64,000 nt of DNA from Tumebacillus lacus (GTDB lineage Bacteria; Bacillota; Bacilli; Tumebacillales; Tumebacillaceae): contig NZ_JAPMLT010000002.1 in NCBI RefSeq assembly GCF_026410385.1, positions 1 to 64,000 of the forward strand, written 5' to 3'. The notes under the pieces were generated by a model that searched no databases, had not been told where the DNA came from, and was given only the letters and a program-made list of their open reading frames with translations. The position numbers were made by a program, and so were the translations under genes. This document shows positions 49,222 to 59,023 of this stretch, piece after piece; within the stretch, counting starts at the first letter, position 1; each line of letters begins with the position of its first letter.

Positions 49222-50889
49222 CTAAAATTTGAATCCGGTGATCGCGACGACAGCCGGGCGCGGCATCTTGTCACCGGCGCGATGCGGCCACATCGAGGTG
49301 AGTTCACCCATCGATTTGGACTGCTCGCCCGGGTGCTGGACCGCCAGGAACAAGGTGCGCTCGTCCGGCGTGAAGGTCGGACCGGTCAGCTCGGCGTCTT
49401 TCGGAGCGGAGGCGAACTGCAGAGCCTCCCCTTTTGCTTTGCCCGAGGTCGGGACGACGTAGAGGCCGTTGTGACCAAACGAGGTAAACACGCCTTTGTT
49501 CATCGAAGAGCCGGACATGTCGGTGACGATCCACAGGTTGCCATTGGAGTCGAACGTCAGGTTGTCCGGTGCGGAAAAACCGGACTGTCGGCCGCCCGCC
49601 GCAAAGATCTCAAAGTCAAACTCGGTCGCCGCCAGATCGCCGTCTTTTTCAAAGAAGCGGGTGACGTGGCCGTGGATGTTGCCGTGCGTGTCGTTGTTGG
49701 TGTGGGCGATGAAGACGGTGTTGTCAAACGGCGAGATCTCCACGTCTTCCGGACGGTCTGTCGGGGTCGCGCCGAGGAGCAGCGCCGCTTCGTCTGCGTG
49801 GACGAGCACGTCGCCTTGCGTTTGGAAGATCGCCAGCATCTCCTCGCGGGTGCCTTTCACGCCGAACGGAGCGGACCATTTGGCGTTGGACAGGACTTTT
49901 TGCACCGCTTCGAGGGTAAGAGCGACCCATTTGCCCGCTTTGAAATTGGCGGCGTAGAGCGTGCCGTCTTCCAGCAGTTTCGAGTTGTTGTACCCGGCTG
50001 CGGAGTCGTATTTGCCGTTGGAGATGTATTTGTAGACGCAAGCGTCTTTTTTGTCATCGCCCATGTAGACGACGACGCGGCCGTCTTTGGAGAGACCCAT
50101 GCAGGTGTTTTCGTGGTGGAAACGGCCGAGGGCGGTGTGTTTGCGCACCTCCCATTTCTCCTCAAACGGCGCGATCTCCGCGACCCAGCCGTAGTGGGTT
50201 TCGTTGAGACCGGCTTCCGAGCAGGTGTCCTCATAGTTTTCTTCGCAGGTGAGGACGGTGTTCCACAGCGTCACGCCGCCGGAGCAGTTGGCAAACGTGC
50301 CGCGTACGGTCGTTGCGCCGTTGACCGCTTGCGAGCCCGCAGCCGGGCCGGTCAGTTTGAACATCGTCAGGCCGTTAATGCGACGCGCGTATTTCGATTT
50401 CGTGTCCATCTTCCAGACGCCGTTCTGGTCGCGGTAGACTTCGAGGATCGAACCGCCTTGGTTGTAGAGCATCTGCTCGGTCTGCGCCGCCGTCCAGCCG
50501 CCCGCGCCTTTCGGGCCGGTGACGAACAGTTCGCTGACGTACTCGTGGTTGACCCACAGCAGGCCGCGCTCGTTGGAGCCGTCGATGGGGAAAAAGGCGG
50601 TGTAGTCGTTGTTGAAGCCAAACGTGTCGCCACGCTCGTTGATCTTGTCGCCAAACGCTGCGATCACGTCATATTTGAAGCCCGGCGGCAGGAGCAGTTG
50701 GTCTTCGGTGGAGTGGCTGATCGGGTTGAAATAGCCGGAGACTTTGTTGGTTTTGAAACCAAACAGGTGATCGGCCGTCTTGGCCTCCGCCTTGCTGCTC
50801 AGGACGCCAAGTCCTGCCGATGCGGCGGCCAGCGTCGCAGCCCCGGTGCCCAGATAGCTCAAAAATGTGCGGCGATTCATGTTTTCCAC
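49222..50889 (-). CDS. phoX: PhoX-type alkaline phosphatase, Tat-exported
   Basis: The start is GTG 50889 (ATG 50880 is possible) behind GGGAGGG. The Tat signal is NRRTFLSYLGTGAATLAAAS. The body has LLWVNHEYVSELFV, GGVTLWNTVLTCEENYEDTC, ALGRFHHENTCMGLSKDGRV and DNLTFDSNGNLWIVTDM, the PhoX pattern with acidic metal ligands. PhoX enzymes release phosphate from esters outside the cell with Ca and Fe. Co-transcribed with tatA. Confidence 0.85.
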   Translation of the reverse strand: MENMNRRTFLSYLGTGAATLAAASAGLGVLSSKAEAKTADHLFGFKTNKVSGYFNPISHSTEDQLLLPPGFKYDVIAAFGDKINERGDTFGFNNDYTAFFPIDGSNERGLLWVNHEYVSELFVTGPKGAGGWTAAQTEQMLYNQGGSILEVYRDQNGVWKMDTKSKYARRINGLTMFKLTGPAAGSQAVNGATTVRGTFANCSGGVTLWNTVLTCEENYEDTCSEAGLNETHYGWVAEIAPFEEKWEVRKHTALGRFHHENTCMGLSKDGRVVVYMGDDKKDACVYKYISNGKYDSAAGYNNSKLLEDGTLYAANFKAGKWVALTLEAVQKVLSNAKWSAPFGVKGTREEMLAIFQTQGDVLVHADEAALLLGATPTDRPEDVEISPFDNTVFIAHTNNDTHGNIHGHVTRFFEKDGDLAATEFDFEIFAAGGRQSGFSAPDNLTFDSNGNLWIVTDMSGSSMNKGVFTSFGHNGLYVVPTSGKAKGEALQFASAPKDAELTGPTFTPDERTLFLAVQHPGEQSKSMGELTSMWPHRAGDKMPRPAVVAITGFKF

Positions 50890-51059
50890 TGCAATCCCTC
50901 CCGGAAATACGTGCGAATGAGTGCTTACGGCTCTCATTCTAGCGACCGAACGTAAAAGGGGGATCGTGATTTCCTAAAGTTCTCATTCATTTTCTGTAAA
51001 CGGGGAACCTGTAGACGTACGAAGTCCTGGAAGAGTTTCTTGGAAAGGAGTCGGAGTTT

Positions 51060-52334
51060 ATGAACCAAAACGAGATCATCGAAGCGATTCAAAACCAATC
51101 GATCCGGCTGGATCCAGAGGAGGGGCTCGACGCGCTGATCGACGCCATCGGCGAGGCACGCTATGTGCTGCTCGGCGAAGCGTCGCACGGCACATCGGAA
51201 TTTTACACGCTGCGCACGGAGATCTCCAAGCGGCTGATCGAGCGGAAAGGGTTCCATTTTCTCGCAGTCGAAGGGGATTGGCCGTCGTGCTACCGGCTGA
51301 ACCGCTATGTGAAGCGATACGAGGGAGCGGATGACAACGCGGCCGCCGCGATGGGCGATTTTACCCGCTGGCCGACCTGGATGTGGGCCAATCGGGAGGT
51401 GATCGCGCTCGCCGACTGGATGCGTGAACACAACGCAGGGAGAGCGGCGGCGGAGCGGGTCGGATTTTACGGGATCGATGTGTACTCGCTGTGGGAGTCG
51501 ATGGAGGCGATCATCGAGTATCTGGAGCAGACGGGCGCGCCGGAGTTGGAGCAGGCCAAAGCGGCGTTTTCCTGCTTTGAACCGTTTGCTCGCAGCGAGC
51601 AGACCTACGGGATCTCGGCCGCGTTTCTGTCGGAGAGCTGCGAGAACGAGGTGGTCAAACTCCTGCGCGACCTGCAGCAAAAAAGGGGCGAGCGCCGGCA
51701 CGCCGATTATCAGGACGGCGAGGAGTCGCTCAGCGCGGAGTTGAACGCGCTGGCTGCCGTCAACGCAGAGCGCTACTACCGCTCGATGGTGCGCGGGGGT
51801 CCCGATTCGTGGAATGTGCGCGACCGACACATGGTCGAGGCGTTGAACCGACTGATGAAATTTCACGGGTCTCGTGCCAAGACGATCATCTGGGAGCACA
51901 ACACGCACATCGGCGACGCCAGAGCCACCGACATGGCGGGCGAAGGCATGGTCAACGTCGGTCAACTCCTGCGCGAGGCGTATGGCGACGAGGTGTACGC
52001 GGTCGGATTTGGCACCCATCGCGGGACGGTGATCGCTGGCCGCGAGTGGGGGGCACCGCTGCAGGTGATGAACGTGCCGCGAGCTGAGCCCGGCTCGTGG
52101 GAAGACCTGCTGCACCGGGCAGGCGGCTACGACAAACTGCTCCTCCTCGGCAGCGGCCACCCCCTCTTCCAAGCCACGCTCGGCCACCGCGCCATCGGCG
52201 TCGTCTACCACCCGGAGTACGAACGCCGCGGCAACTATGTGCCGACCCGCGTGGCGGAGCGGTACGACGCCTTTTTGTATGTGGAGGAGTCGAAGGCGTT
52301 GGACCCGATCAAGGTGGGGAGAGTCCTCGTCTAG
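51060..52334 (+). CDS. Erythromycin-esterase-family protein
   Basis: ATG at 51060 behind AAAGGAGTCGGAG. GEASHGTSEFY at about residue 39, FLAVEGDWPSCYRLN, FYGIDVYSLWESM and IIWEHNTHIGDARATDM contain the His and Glu residues of the EreA/EreB superfamily. Most members in soil Firmicutes do not hydrolyse macrolides, so resistance should not be assumed. Single gene. Confidence 0.8.
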   Translation: MNQNEIIEAIQNQSIRLDPEEGLDALIDAIGEARYVLLGEASHGTSEFYTLRTEISKRLIERKGFHFLAVEGDWPSCYRLNRYVKRYEGADDNAAAAMGDFTRWPTWMWANREVIALADWMREHNAGRAAAERVGFYGIDVYSLWESMEAIIEYLEQTGAPELEQAKAAFSCFEPFARSEQTYGISAAFLSESCENEVVKLLRDLQQKRGERRHADYQDGEESLSAELNALAAVNAERYYRSMVRGGPDSWNVRDRHMVEALNRLMKFHGSRAKTIIWEHNTHIGDARATDMAGEGMVNVGQLLREAYGDEVYAVGFGTHRGTVIAGREWGAPLQVMNVPRAEPGSWEDLLHRAGGYDKLLLLGSGHPLFQATLGHRAIGVVYHPEYERRGNYVPTRVAERYDAFLYVEESKALDPIKVGRVLV

Positions 52335-52339
52335 CAAAC

Positions 52340-52375
52340 GAAAAAGACCCGGATCAGCGACCGGGTCTTTTTTTG
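52340..52375. terminator. Bidirectional terminator
   Basis: AAAAAGACCCGG, loop ATCAGCGA, CCGGGTCTTTTTTT. Confidence 0.75.
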
Positions 52376-52380
52376 CTTTC

Positions 52381-53223
52381 TCAAATATCGAAGAGATTGA
52401 TCTGCCCCGGAGCCTCCCCCTTATACTCGATGCAAAGCAGCCGCATCAGTTCCTTCGCGTTGGGCCCCGCATCGCCGCCGGAGTTGTTGTTGAAGATCAC
52501 GCAGATCTCCTCCGTCGTCTCCTGCAAACGCAAGAGCCGCACTTTCCAGTCGATCAGTTCGTTGGTGTTGTACCGGTAGAGATAACGCACGTCGCGCCAG
52601 TTCTCTTCGCTCGGCTGGCTCCATGCCTTGGTGTTGCGCCCGTGAAACCGGACCAGCGTCAAACGGCTGTCGGTCGCCCGCAGCACCGTCGGCACCGAGC
52701 CGGGCCGCACCTGCGGCTCGTCGCAGATCGAGTGAATCCACCCTTCCCGCTCCATGAAGGAGAGCGTTTTGTCCCGCATTTCTCCGTCAAACCAGCTCTG
52801 GTGCCGAAACTCCAACGCCAGCGGCAGATCGGCCAGTTTCGCCTTCGTATACCGCAGCAGGTCGACGTTGCGACGGTTGCAGTCAAACCACGGCGGATAC
52901 TGAAACAGCACCATCTTGAGCTTCCCCGCCTCCCGCACCGGTTCAATCGACCGGGCAAACGCCGCAAACATCTCCTGTGCATCGGCAAACGGGTTGTCCC
53001 CTCGCAGATGCCCGGTCATGCCCTGATACGCTTTGATCACAAAGCCAAAATCGGGCGGTGTCTCCCGGCACCATTTTTCAAAATGTCTCGCGGGCTGCAC
53101 CGCGTAAAACGAGCTGTCCACCTCGACGATGGGAAACTGCGCGCTGTAGGCCGCGATCCCGCCTTTTTCCCCCAGTCCCACCGCATGATGACCGTTCCAG
53201 CCGGTCAGTCCTATTCGTATCAT
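52381..53223 (-). CDS. DUF72 protein (YecE family)
   Basis: 280 residues: IRIGLTGWNGH at the start, VEVDSSFYAVQP, FVIKAYQGMTGHLR, LKMVLFQYPPWF, LALEFRHQSWF, LVRFHGRNTKAW and VIFNNNSGGDAGPNA follow the DUF72 TIM-barrel pattern. The family's function is unknown. Confidence 0.85.
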   Translation of the reverse strand: MIRIGLTGWNGHHAVGLGEKGGIAAYSAQFPIVEVDSSFYAVQPARHFEKWCRETPPDFGFVIKAYQGMTGHLRGDNPFADAQEMFAAFARSIEPVREAGKLKMVLFQYPPWFDCNRRNVDLLRYTKAKLADLPLALEFRHQSWFDGEMRDKTLSFMEREGWIHSICDEPQVRPGSVPTVLRATDSRLTLVRFHGRNTKAWSQPSEENWRDVRYLYRYNTNELIDWKVRLLRLQETTEEICVIFNNNSGGDAGPNAKELMRLLCIEYKGEAPGQINLFDI

Positions 53224-53355
53224 CGATCCTCTTCCTGTCTGTGTTCTTTCTCCTATCGTGCCTCACATGGATTCCCATCGCAAGTCCTAAAGGAAATTGA
53301 TATAAGACCAGAGAACTCTTTACTCACGATAGTAAGGAAATTCTCGGAGGTCGGA

Positions 53356-54975
53356 ATGAAACTGTTTAAGCATCGCTCAAAGAATCGACACCTGTCCCTC
53401 CTTGTCCTCTCCTCCGCACTGCTGCTGACCGCCACCCCGGTTCAGGCAGCCGATGTGGTCCAACCGCTCCAAACCTACACCTACGACCTGCTCCAGCGCG
53501 ACATCGAACGATTGGCCGCCGCTTACCCCGGACTGATCACCTACAAATCGATCGGCAAGACCCCGTTCGGCCGCGAGATCTACGCGGTCAAACTCGGCAA
53601 AGGCGAACCCTCGATCACCATCAACGGCTCGCATCACGCCCGCGAGTGGCTGTCGACCAATCTCAACATGTACATGCTCGACCGCTATGCGGAAGCCTAT
53701 TCCCGCGGCGGCGGCATGGACGGCTACAACGTGCGCGAACTGCTCGACAAAACGTCGATCTGGTTTGTCCCGATGGTCAACCCGGACGGCGTCACGTTGG
53801 TCCAGTACGGGTCGGACGCGTTTCCCGACTGGTACCGAGGCGAACTGGTACGGATGAACGAAGGCTCGTCCAATTTTAAACGCTGGAAAGCAAACGCCCA
53901 AGGCATCGATCTCAACAGGCAATACAACGCCGACTGGGCGAATATCCAATACAACATCCCGTGGCGCAACTGGTACAACCACAAAGGCGACGCACCGGAG
54001 CAAGCCCCGGAGACAAAGGCGATGGTCGCCTTTACCAACGAGATCAACCCGATGGCCTCGCTGGCCTACCACTCCTCGGGTCAGATCCTCTACTGGCATT
54101 TCCACAATCGCGCGGAACATCTGGCCCGCGACACCCGCATCGCGGGTCAAGTCAGCGCCTACACCGGCTATTTTCTGGTCAGACCGACCGCTTCTCCCTC
54201 CGGCGGCGGTTATACCGACTGGTTTATTCAACAGTTCGGCCGTCCCGCTCTGACGCCGGAACTGGGCAAGTTTGTCGGCGACGCCGAACTGCCCTTGTCC
54301 GTTTTCCCGGACGAGTGGAACCGCAACCGCCCGGTGGGGCTGTATATGGTGCAGGAAGGATTTAAAGTCTGGTGGAACTCCACGCCGACCGAGCCTTTCA
54401 ATCAGCGGATCTATGTCGGCGTGGATGTCGGCATGTTTACAGACCCGACCTGGGATCACAACGCCGACTACCGGATCACGCCGCAGAACGTCAACGCTTT
54501 TGAGAAAAAAGGCAACTGGTACAACATCCGCACATGGGTCGGCGACCAGTGGGTGCATGTGCCGAACGCGTATCCGGCGATCACCCCGACCCCCGTTCAG
54601 AAACGCGTCGCGCTGACGGCGACCGCCTCGCTGTACTCGGCACCGTTTGAACCGTTCAAATCGGGAGCGGCGATCTCGCCGCAGACGGTCACCGTATTTG
54701 AAGAATGGAACGGCTGGTACCACATTCGCACATGGGCAGGCGACCGCTGGATCATCGCGCAGGCCGGCGGGACGGAAACACCGGTGCCGCCTCCGCCGCC
54801 CGCGACGACCGAGAAAAAAATCGCGCTCACCCAAGTCACGCCGCTCTACGAACGCCCGTCCCCCGACGCGCTCACGAAAAACGCCGTCACCCCGCAGACG
54901 GTCACCGCCTACGAAGTACGCGACGGCTGGGCACGGATCAAAACGTGGCTCGGAGATCGCTGGATACAGCTGTAA
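53356..54975 (+). CDS. Secreted M14 zinc carboxypeptidase with SH3-like repeats
   Basis: ATG at 53356 behind CGGAGGTCGG. An N-terminal signal peptide (LSLLVLSSALLLTATPVQA) is followed by an M14 domain: zinc ligands in SHHARE and later YHSSGQ, and the catalytic Glu in LTPELGKF. The last 150 residues hold three similar modules with W-I/H-I-R/K-T-W-x-G-D-x-W endings (NWYNIRTWVGDQWV, GWYHIRTWAGDRWI, GWARIKTWLGDRWI), probably cell-wall binding. It likely trims peptides or peptidoglycan stems outside the cell. Confidence 0.88.
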   Translation: MKLFKHRSKNRHLSLLVLSSALLLTATPVQAADVVQPLQTYTYDLLQRDIERLAAAYPGLITYKSIGKTPFGREIYAVKLGKGEPSITINGSHHAREWLSTNLNMYMLDRYAEAYSRGGGMDGYNVRELLDKTSIWFVPMVNPDGVTLVQYGSDAFPDWYRGELVRMNEGSSNFKRWKANAQGIDLNRQYNADWANIQYNIPWRNWYNHKGDAPEQAPETKAMVAFTNEINPMASLAYHSSGQILYWHFHNRAEHLARDTRIAGQVSAYTGYFLVRPTASPSGGGYTDWFIQQFGRPALTPELGKFVGDAELPLSVFPDEWNRNRPVGLYMVQEGFKVWWNSTPTEPFNQRIYVGVDVGMFTDPTWDHNADYRITPQNVNAFEKKGNWYNIRTWVGDQWVHVPNAYPAITPTPVQKRVALTATASLYSAPFEPFKSGAAISPQTVTVFEEWNGWYHIRTWAGDRWIIAQAGGTETPVPPPPPATTEKKIALTQVTPLYERPSPDALTKNAVTPQTVTAYEVRDGWARIKTWLGDRWIQL

Positions 54976-54987
54976 GGCTCATTGTGC

Positions 54988-55022
54988 AAAAAGCCGGCTC
55001 CCTTGTGGGTAGCCGGCTTTTT
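54988..55022. terminator. Bidirectional terminator
   Basis: AAAAAGCCGGCT, loop, AGCCGGCTTTTTC between convergent genes. Confidence 0.75.
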
Positions 55023-55026
55023 CTGC

Positions 55027-56271
55027 TCACACGTCACACAGCGGCAGTGAGACGGTCACTTCGGTGCCCACGCCCGGGGTGCTGTGATACTGCGCCTTGC
55101 CGTTCATCGACTCGATGATCCGCAGCGACACCATCGTGCCAAGGCCGGTGCCTTTGTCTTTGGTCGTGTAAAACAGCGATCCGAGCCTCGCGAGCTGATC
55201 TTTGGACATGCCTTTGCCCGTGTCGTGGATGGTGATCACCGCCATGCCCTTTTCCTCGGCGAGGCAGACCTGCACGAGGCCGCCGGTGGGCGTGGCCTCG
55301 ATGGCGTTTTTTACGAGGTTGATCAACGCCTGTTTGAGCTGGTTTTTATCGGTCCGGATGTACAGCCCGTCGAGCGGACAACACTCGACTTCGACACCGT
55401 TTTTCATGCCGTAGGAGTACAGGAGCGTCACCACCTCGTTCACCACGTCGACAACATGCAGCACCGCGACTTTTTGCATCTGCGGCTTGGCAAAGTTCAG
55501 ATAGTCGTTGATGATCGACTCAGCCCGCCCCAGTTCGCTCAAGATCAACTGCGTGTAGCCGCGATGCTTCTCATTTTGCTCCTCGTTCATGATCTGCAAA
55601 AATCCTTTGACCACCGTGAGCGGATTTCTCACCTCATGGGCTACCGAGGCGGCCAACTCCCCAAGGATGTTGAGCTTTTCCGCCCGCTGGATCTCTCGTC
55701 GCATCAAGTTGATCTCCCGCGTCCGTTCCGTCAGCGAGACGGCGAACCCCGCAGCGGCCGCCTGGAACAACGCAAACAGCACCAAGTTGACCGAGCCCTG
55801 CTCCATCGCACCGTTCCACCCGTGATACAAGAAGAACAGGCCAAACGGAAAGACGCAGGAAACCAACGAGATCCCCATCGCCGCGAGCACCCGTTGTCTG
55901 GGTCGCAACGTCTGGAACTTGCCGGCCAACAGAAAGTAAAATCCGGCGATCAACACCGCACCGACCATCCCGTAGGCCACCGCATCGCCGCCGAGCAACA
56001 GCCGGAACACGAGAATCACCGCCAGCACGATCCCGCTGGGCACAAGACCGCCGTACAAGAACGTCAGCAACAGCGGGACATACCGCAAATCCCAGTTAAA
56101 ACCGTTCGCCTGTATCGGGAACGACATGCACAGCACCACGGCAGCCCCTTGCAGCGTGGCACATAAATACGGTCGGTACACACCGCCCCCTTCTCGCTTT
56201 TCAAAAAAGATCGTGTAGAGAAAAAGCGGACAGAGGACGATCAACGTATGCAATAGGAGCTTTTCAGCCAA
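55027..56271 (-). CDS. Sensor histidine kinase with 5TM (LytS-type) N-terminus
   Basis: TTG at 56271 follows AGGAGG. Residues about 1-190 contain six or so hydrophobic helices of the 5TM-5TMR_LYT kind. The H-box is SVAHEVRNPLTVVKGFLQ, the N-box LKQALINLVKNAIEAT and the G-boxes DTGKGM and TKDKGTGLGTMVS. This is the layout of B. subtilis KinB-like sporulation kinases. No response regulator is adjacent, so it is an orphan kinase. Confidence 0.85.
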   Translation of the reverse strand: MAEKLLLHTLIVLCPLFLYTIFFEKREGGGVYRPYLCATLQGAAVVLCMSFPIQANGFNWDLRYVPLLLTFLYGGLVPSGIVLAVILVFRLLLGGDAVAYGMVGAVLIAGFYFLLAGKFQTLRPRQRVLAAMGISLVSCVFPFGLFFLYHGWNGAMEQGSVNLVLFALFQAAAAGFAVSLTERTREINLMRREIQRAEKLNILGELAASVAHEVRNPLTVVKGFLQIMNEEQNEKHRGYTQLILSELGRAESIINDYLNFAKPQMQKVAVLHVVDVVNEVVTLLYSYGMKNGVEVECCPLDGLYIRTDKNQLKQALINLVKNAIEATPTGGLVQVCLAEEKGMAVITIHDTGKGMSKDQLARLGSLFYTTKDKGTGLGTMVSLRIIESMNGKAQYHSTPGVGTEVTVSLPLCDV

Positions 56272-56442
56272 TTTCGCGCCTCCTAAGAATAGGGCTTCGT
56301 TTTTTTCTTGTTAATTCGACCTGAAACCTCTCAATTCCTACTTGATAGTTACACCGGAAAAGAGCGCAAGATTTGAAAAGAAAGGGAAGAGCTGAATCAT
56401 TATAATGGAAAAGGAGCCTGACGCGGCTCCGGGAGAGGAGCC

Positions 56443-57339
56443 TTGTCGAAGATGAAAATGAAAGAACTGGGAGCCCTGGTCTTATTGGCGTCCATGTGGG
56501 GCGCTTCCTTTTTGTTTATGAAAGTGGCTGTGGCGGAACTGGGGCCCCTCGTGACCAGTGCCGTGCGCGTGTTGCTCGCAGGCCTTGCCCTGCTGGCCTA
56601 TGCCCTCCTGATCGGGAGCCGGCCGGATCTTTTGAGTCGTTGGAAACAATATCTCCTGCTCGGCGCGATCAATGCCGCCCTGCCGTTTGCGCTGATCTGC
56701 GCGGCGGAGCTCCATCTGGCCGCTTCGCTGGCAGCGATCCTCAATGCGACGACGCCGCTGTTTACCGCGCTGGTGGCGCTGGGCTGGCTGCGCGAGCCGA
56801 TCGGCTGGCGAAAAGGCGCAGGACTGTTGCTCGGCGTGTTCGGCGTCTCGATCCTCGTCGGCTGGCACCCCGATTCGCTGGAGTCGGGCAGTGCCTTTTA
56901 CACCGCCGCCGGGCTGAGCCTGCTCGCCGCGCTCTCCTATGCGTTTGGCGGCATCTACGCGTCGCGGACGTTCACCGGCACCGCATCGCTCGACCTCGCC
57001 GTCGGCCAACAACTGGCCGCGAGCGTGTGGCTCGTGCCCGTCGCGCTGGTGACGCTGCCGGAGCACCTGCCGTCGATGGCGACGGTGTGGTCGGTGCTCG
57101 CTCTGTCGCTGCTGTGCACCGCGGTCGCGTATCTCCTGTATTTTTTCCTGCTCCAAAGCGTCGGTCCGGTCAAGACGCTCAGCGTCACGTTCTTGGTCCC
57201 GCTCTTCGGCGTGGTCTGGGGGACGATCTTCCTGAACGAGAGCCTTTCGATGAACACGCTGCTCGGGCTGATCGTCATCTTCGTGAGCATCCTGATGGTC
57301 ACCCTTCAGAAAAAGAAAAAACTCCTGCCGACTGCCTAG
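56443..57339 (+). CDS. EamA/DMT-family transporter
   Basis: TTG at 56443 behind GAGAGGAG. Ten hydrophobic helices in two EamA repeats: LVLLASMWGASFLFMKVAVA starts the first and TAAGLSLLAALSYAFGGIYA the second. Probably exports amino acids or metabolites. Single gene with its own terminator. Confidence 0.85.
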   Translation: MSKMKMKELGALVLLASMWGASFLFMKVAVAELGPLVTSAVRVLLAGLALLAYALLIGSRPDLLSRWKQYLLLGAINAALPFALICAAELHLAASLAAILNATTPLFTALVALGWLREPIGWRKGAGLLLGVFGVSILVGWHPDSLESGSAFYTAAGLSLLAALSYAFGGIYASRTFTGTASLDLAVGQQLAASVWLVPVALVTLPEHLPSMATVWSVLALSLLCTAVAYLLYFFLLQSVGPVKTLSVTFLVPLFGVVWGTIFLNESLSMNTLLGLIVIFVSILMVTLQKKKKLLPTA

Positions 57340-57357
57340 TCAGCGGGAGTTTTTTCT
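57316..57357 (+). terminator. Terminator of the EamA gene
   Basis: AAAAAACTCCTGCCGACTGC with GTCAGCGGGAGTTTTTTC; it overlaps the last codons. Confidence 0.65.
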
Positions 57358-57410
57358 TAATACACGGAATAAGAATCAGTGAAACACAGTATAAGGAGTG
57401 GTTAACTGCA

Positions 57411-58988
57411 ATGAAAGCTTATGACGTGATTATCATCGGCAGCGGGCACAACGCCCTGATCACCGCCGCCTATTTGTCGCGTGCCGGCCGCAGCGTGCTC
57501 GTGCTGGAGAAAAATGATCGTCCGGGCGGCTTTGTCCGCACCGAGGAATTGACGTTGCCAGGATTTTTACACGACACGTATTCGGCCGCGCATCCGCTGT
57601 TTTTGACAGGCAGCGCGTATGCGGATCTCGGAGCGGAGTTGGAAGCTCGCGGGCTGACGTACGTCAACACCGACCTGCCGACCGGCGTCTCGATGGAAGA
57701 CGGTCAGACGGCCGTCTTGCCGCGTTCGTTTGAAGCCCTGATGGCAGAGGCGGAACGTCTCGCACCTGGCGACGGTGCCGCGTTGGCCGGGATGTTTGAG
57801 GAGCTGAACCCGTATGTGAACGACGTGTTTGGCTTGTTCAATCTCGACCTCGCCAGCCCGGAGGCCGCCCCGGTCATCCACCGCCTGATGCGGGAAGCGG
57901 ACAGCGGCCGCTACACGCCTTTTGCCGCGTCGATGTTCTCGACCGCTCGCAACGCCGTCGCCCGCTTCAAGTCCCCGGTCATGCGTGCCATGCTCGCCCC
58001 GTGGGTCACCCACCTCGGCCGCACCCCGGACGAAGTCGGCAGCGGCGTCTGGGTCCCGCTCACCGCGATGGCCCTGATGGGCGGCGGCATGCCGATCCCC
58101 GTCGGCGGCAGTGAAAGGCTGGCGAAGTCGTTGGCGCAGTTGGTCACCGACAACGGCGGCGTGATCGTGACAGGCACGGCTGTGAAGAAGATTTTGGTGG
58201 AGAATGGCCGTGCGGTGGGCGTGAAGACAGCGGGTGGCGAGAAATACAAAGCGTCGCAGGCGGTCGTGGCATCGACAGGGCCGGATCAACTGTATTTGGA
58301 ATTGCTCGCCGACACCGAGATCGCGCCTCCCCTGCGCAAACAGGCGAGCGAATATCGCTACGGCCGCGGCTGCGTGCAGATCCAACTGGCATTGAGCGAA
58401 CCGCCGAAATGGGGGGATGCACGATTTGACAAGATCGGGCAGCCGCATCTCACCGACGGGCTGAACGGGTTTACAATGGCCATCGCGCAAGGGATGGCCG
58501 ATCTGCTCCCGGCCAAACCGACGTTTACGGTCGACTGCCCGACCAACCACGACCCGTCGCGTGCACCGGAAGGCAAGGCGATCATGCGAATTCAAGTGCT
58601 GGAGGTGCCGTGCCGCCCAGTGGGTGACGCGGCCGGGAAGATCGATGTCGGGGATGGCACGTGGACGGCCGATCTCACGGAAAGATTTACAGAGCGCGTC
58701 CTCGACATCGTGAGCCAACACATCCCGAACATCCCGAGCGCCGTGATCGGGAAACACGTCGTGACCCCGCGCACCATCGCGCAGTTCAACCCGAACGCAG
58801 GCCCCGGCGATCCCTACGGCGGCTCGCACGACCTCGCCCAGAGCTACCTCTTCCGCCCGCTCCCAGGGCAACCGAGCCATCAGACGGCGGTGCCGAATGT
58901 CTATATGCTCGGAGCGGCTACGTGGCCGGGGCATGGGATCAACGGCGGGTCGGGGTATATTGTGGCGCAGAAGTTGTTGTCCTTGTAA
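57411..58988 (+). CDS. FAD-dependent phytoene-desaturase-like oxidoreductase
   Basis: ATG at 57411 behind AAGGAG. Dinucleotide-binding motif VIIIGSGHNALITAAYLSRA at the start, then LEKNDRPGGFVRTEE, as in CrtI-type and retinol-saturase-like enzymes. The end, MLGAATWPGHGINGGSGYIV, closes the FAD fold. No other carotenoid genes are near, so the substrate is open. Confidence 0.8.
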   Translation: MKAYDVIIIGSGHNALITAAYLSRAGRSVLVLEKNDRPGGFVRTEELTLPGFLHDTYSAAHPLFLTGSAYADLGAELEARGLTYVNTDLPTGVSMEDGQTAVLPRSFEALMAEAERLAPGDGAALAGMFEELNPYVNDVFGLFNLDLASPEAAPVIHRLMREADSGRYTPFAASMFSTARNAVARFKSPVMRAMLAPWVTHLGRTPDEVGSGVWVPLTAMALMGGGMPIPVGGSERLAKSLAQLVTDNGGVIVTGTAVKKILVENGRAVGVKTAGGEKYKASQAVVASTGPDQLYLELLADTEIAPPLRKQASEYRYGRGCVQIQLALSEPPKWGDARFDKIGQPHLTDGLNGFTMAIAQGMADLLPAKPTFTVDCPTNHDPSRAPEGKAIMRIQVLEVPCRPVGDAAGKIDVGDGTWTADLTERFTERVLDIVSQHIPNIPSAVIGKHVVTPRTIAQFNPNAGPGDPYGGSHDLAQSYLFRPLPGQPSHQTAVPNVYMLGAATWPGHGINGGSGYIVAQKLLSL

Positions 58989-58992
58989 GACG

Positions 58993-59023
58993 AAAGGCTC
59001 CCTATTCAAAGGGAGCCTTTTTC
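58993..59023. terminator. Bidirectional terminator
   Basis: AAAGGCTCCCT, loop ATTCAA, AGGGAGCCTTTTTC. Confidence 0.75.

Noticed and set aside
51060..52334. Macrolide resistance gene
   Set aside because: The superfamily is broad and most environmental members do not act on macrolides; nothing in the context suggests a resistance element.
52237..53355. In-frame upstream extension of the M14 carboxypeptidase
   Set aside because: The signal peptide and ribosome site place the start at 53356; the upstream part is antisense to the DUF72 gene.
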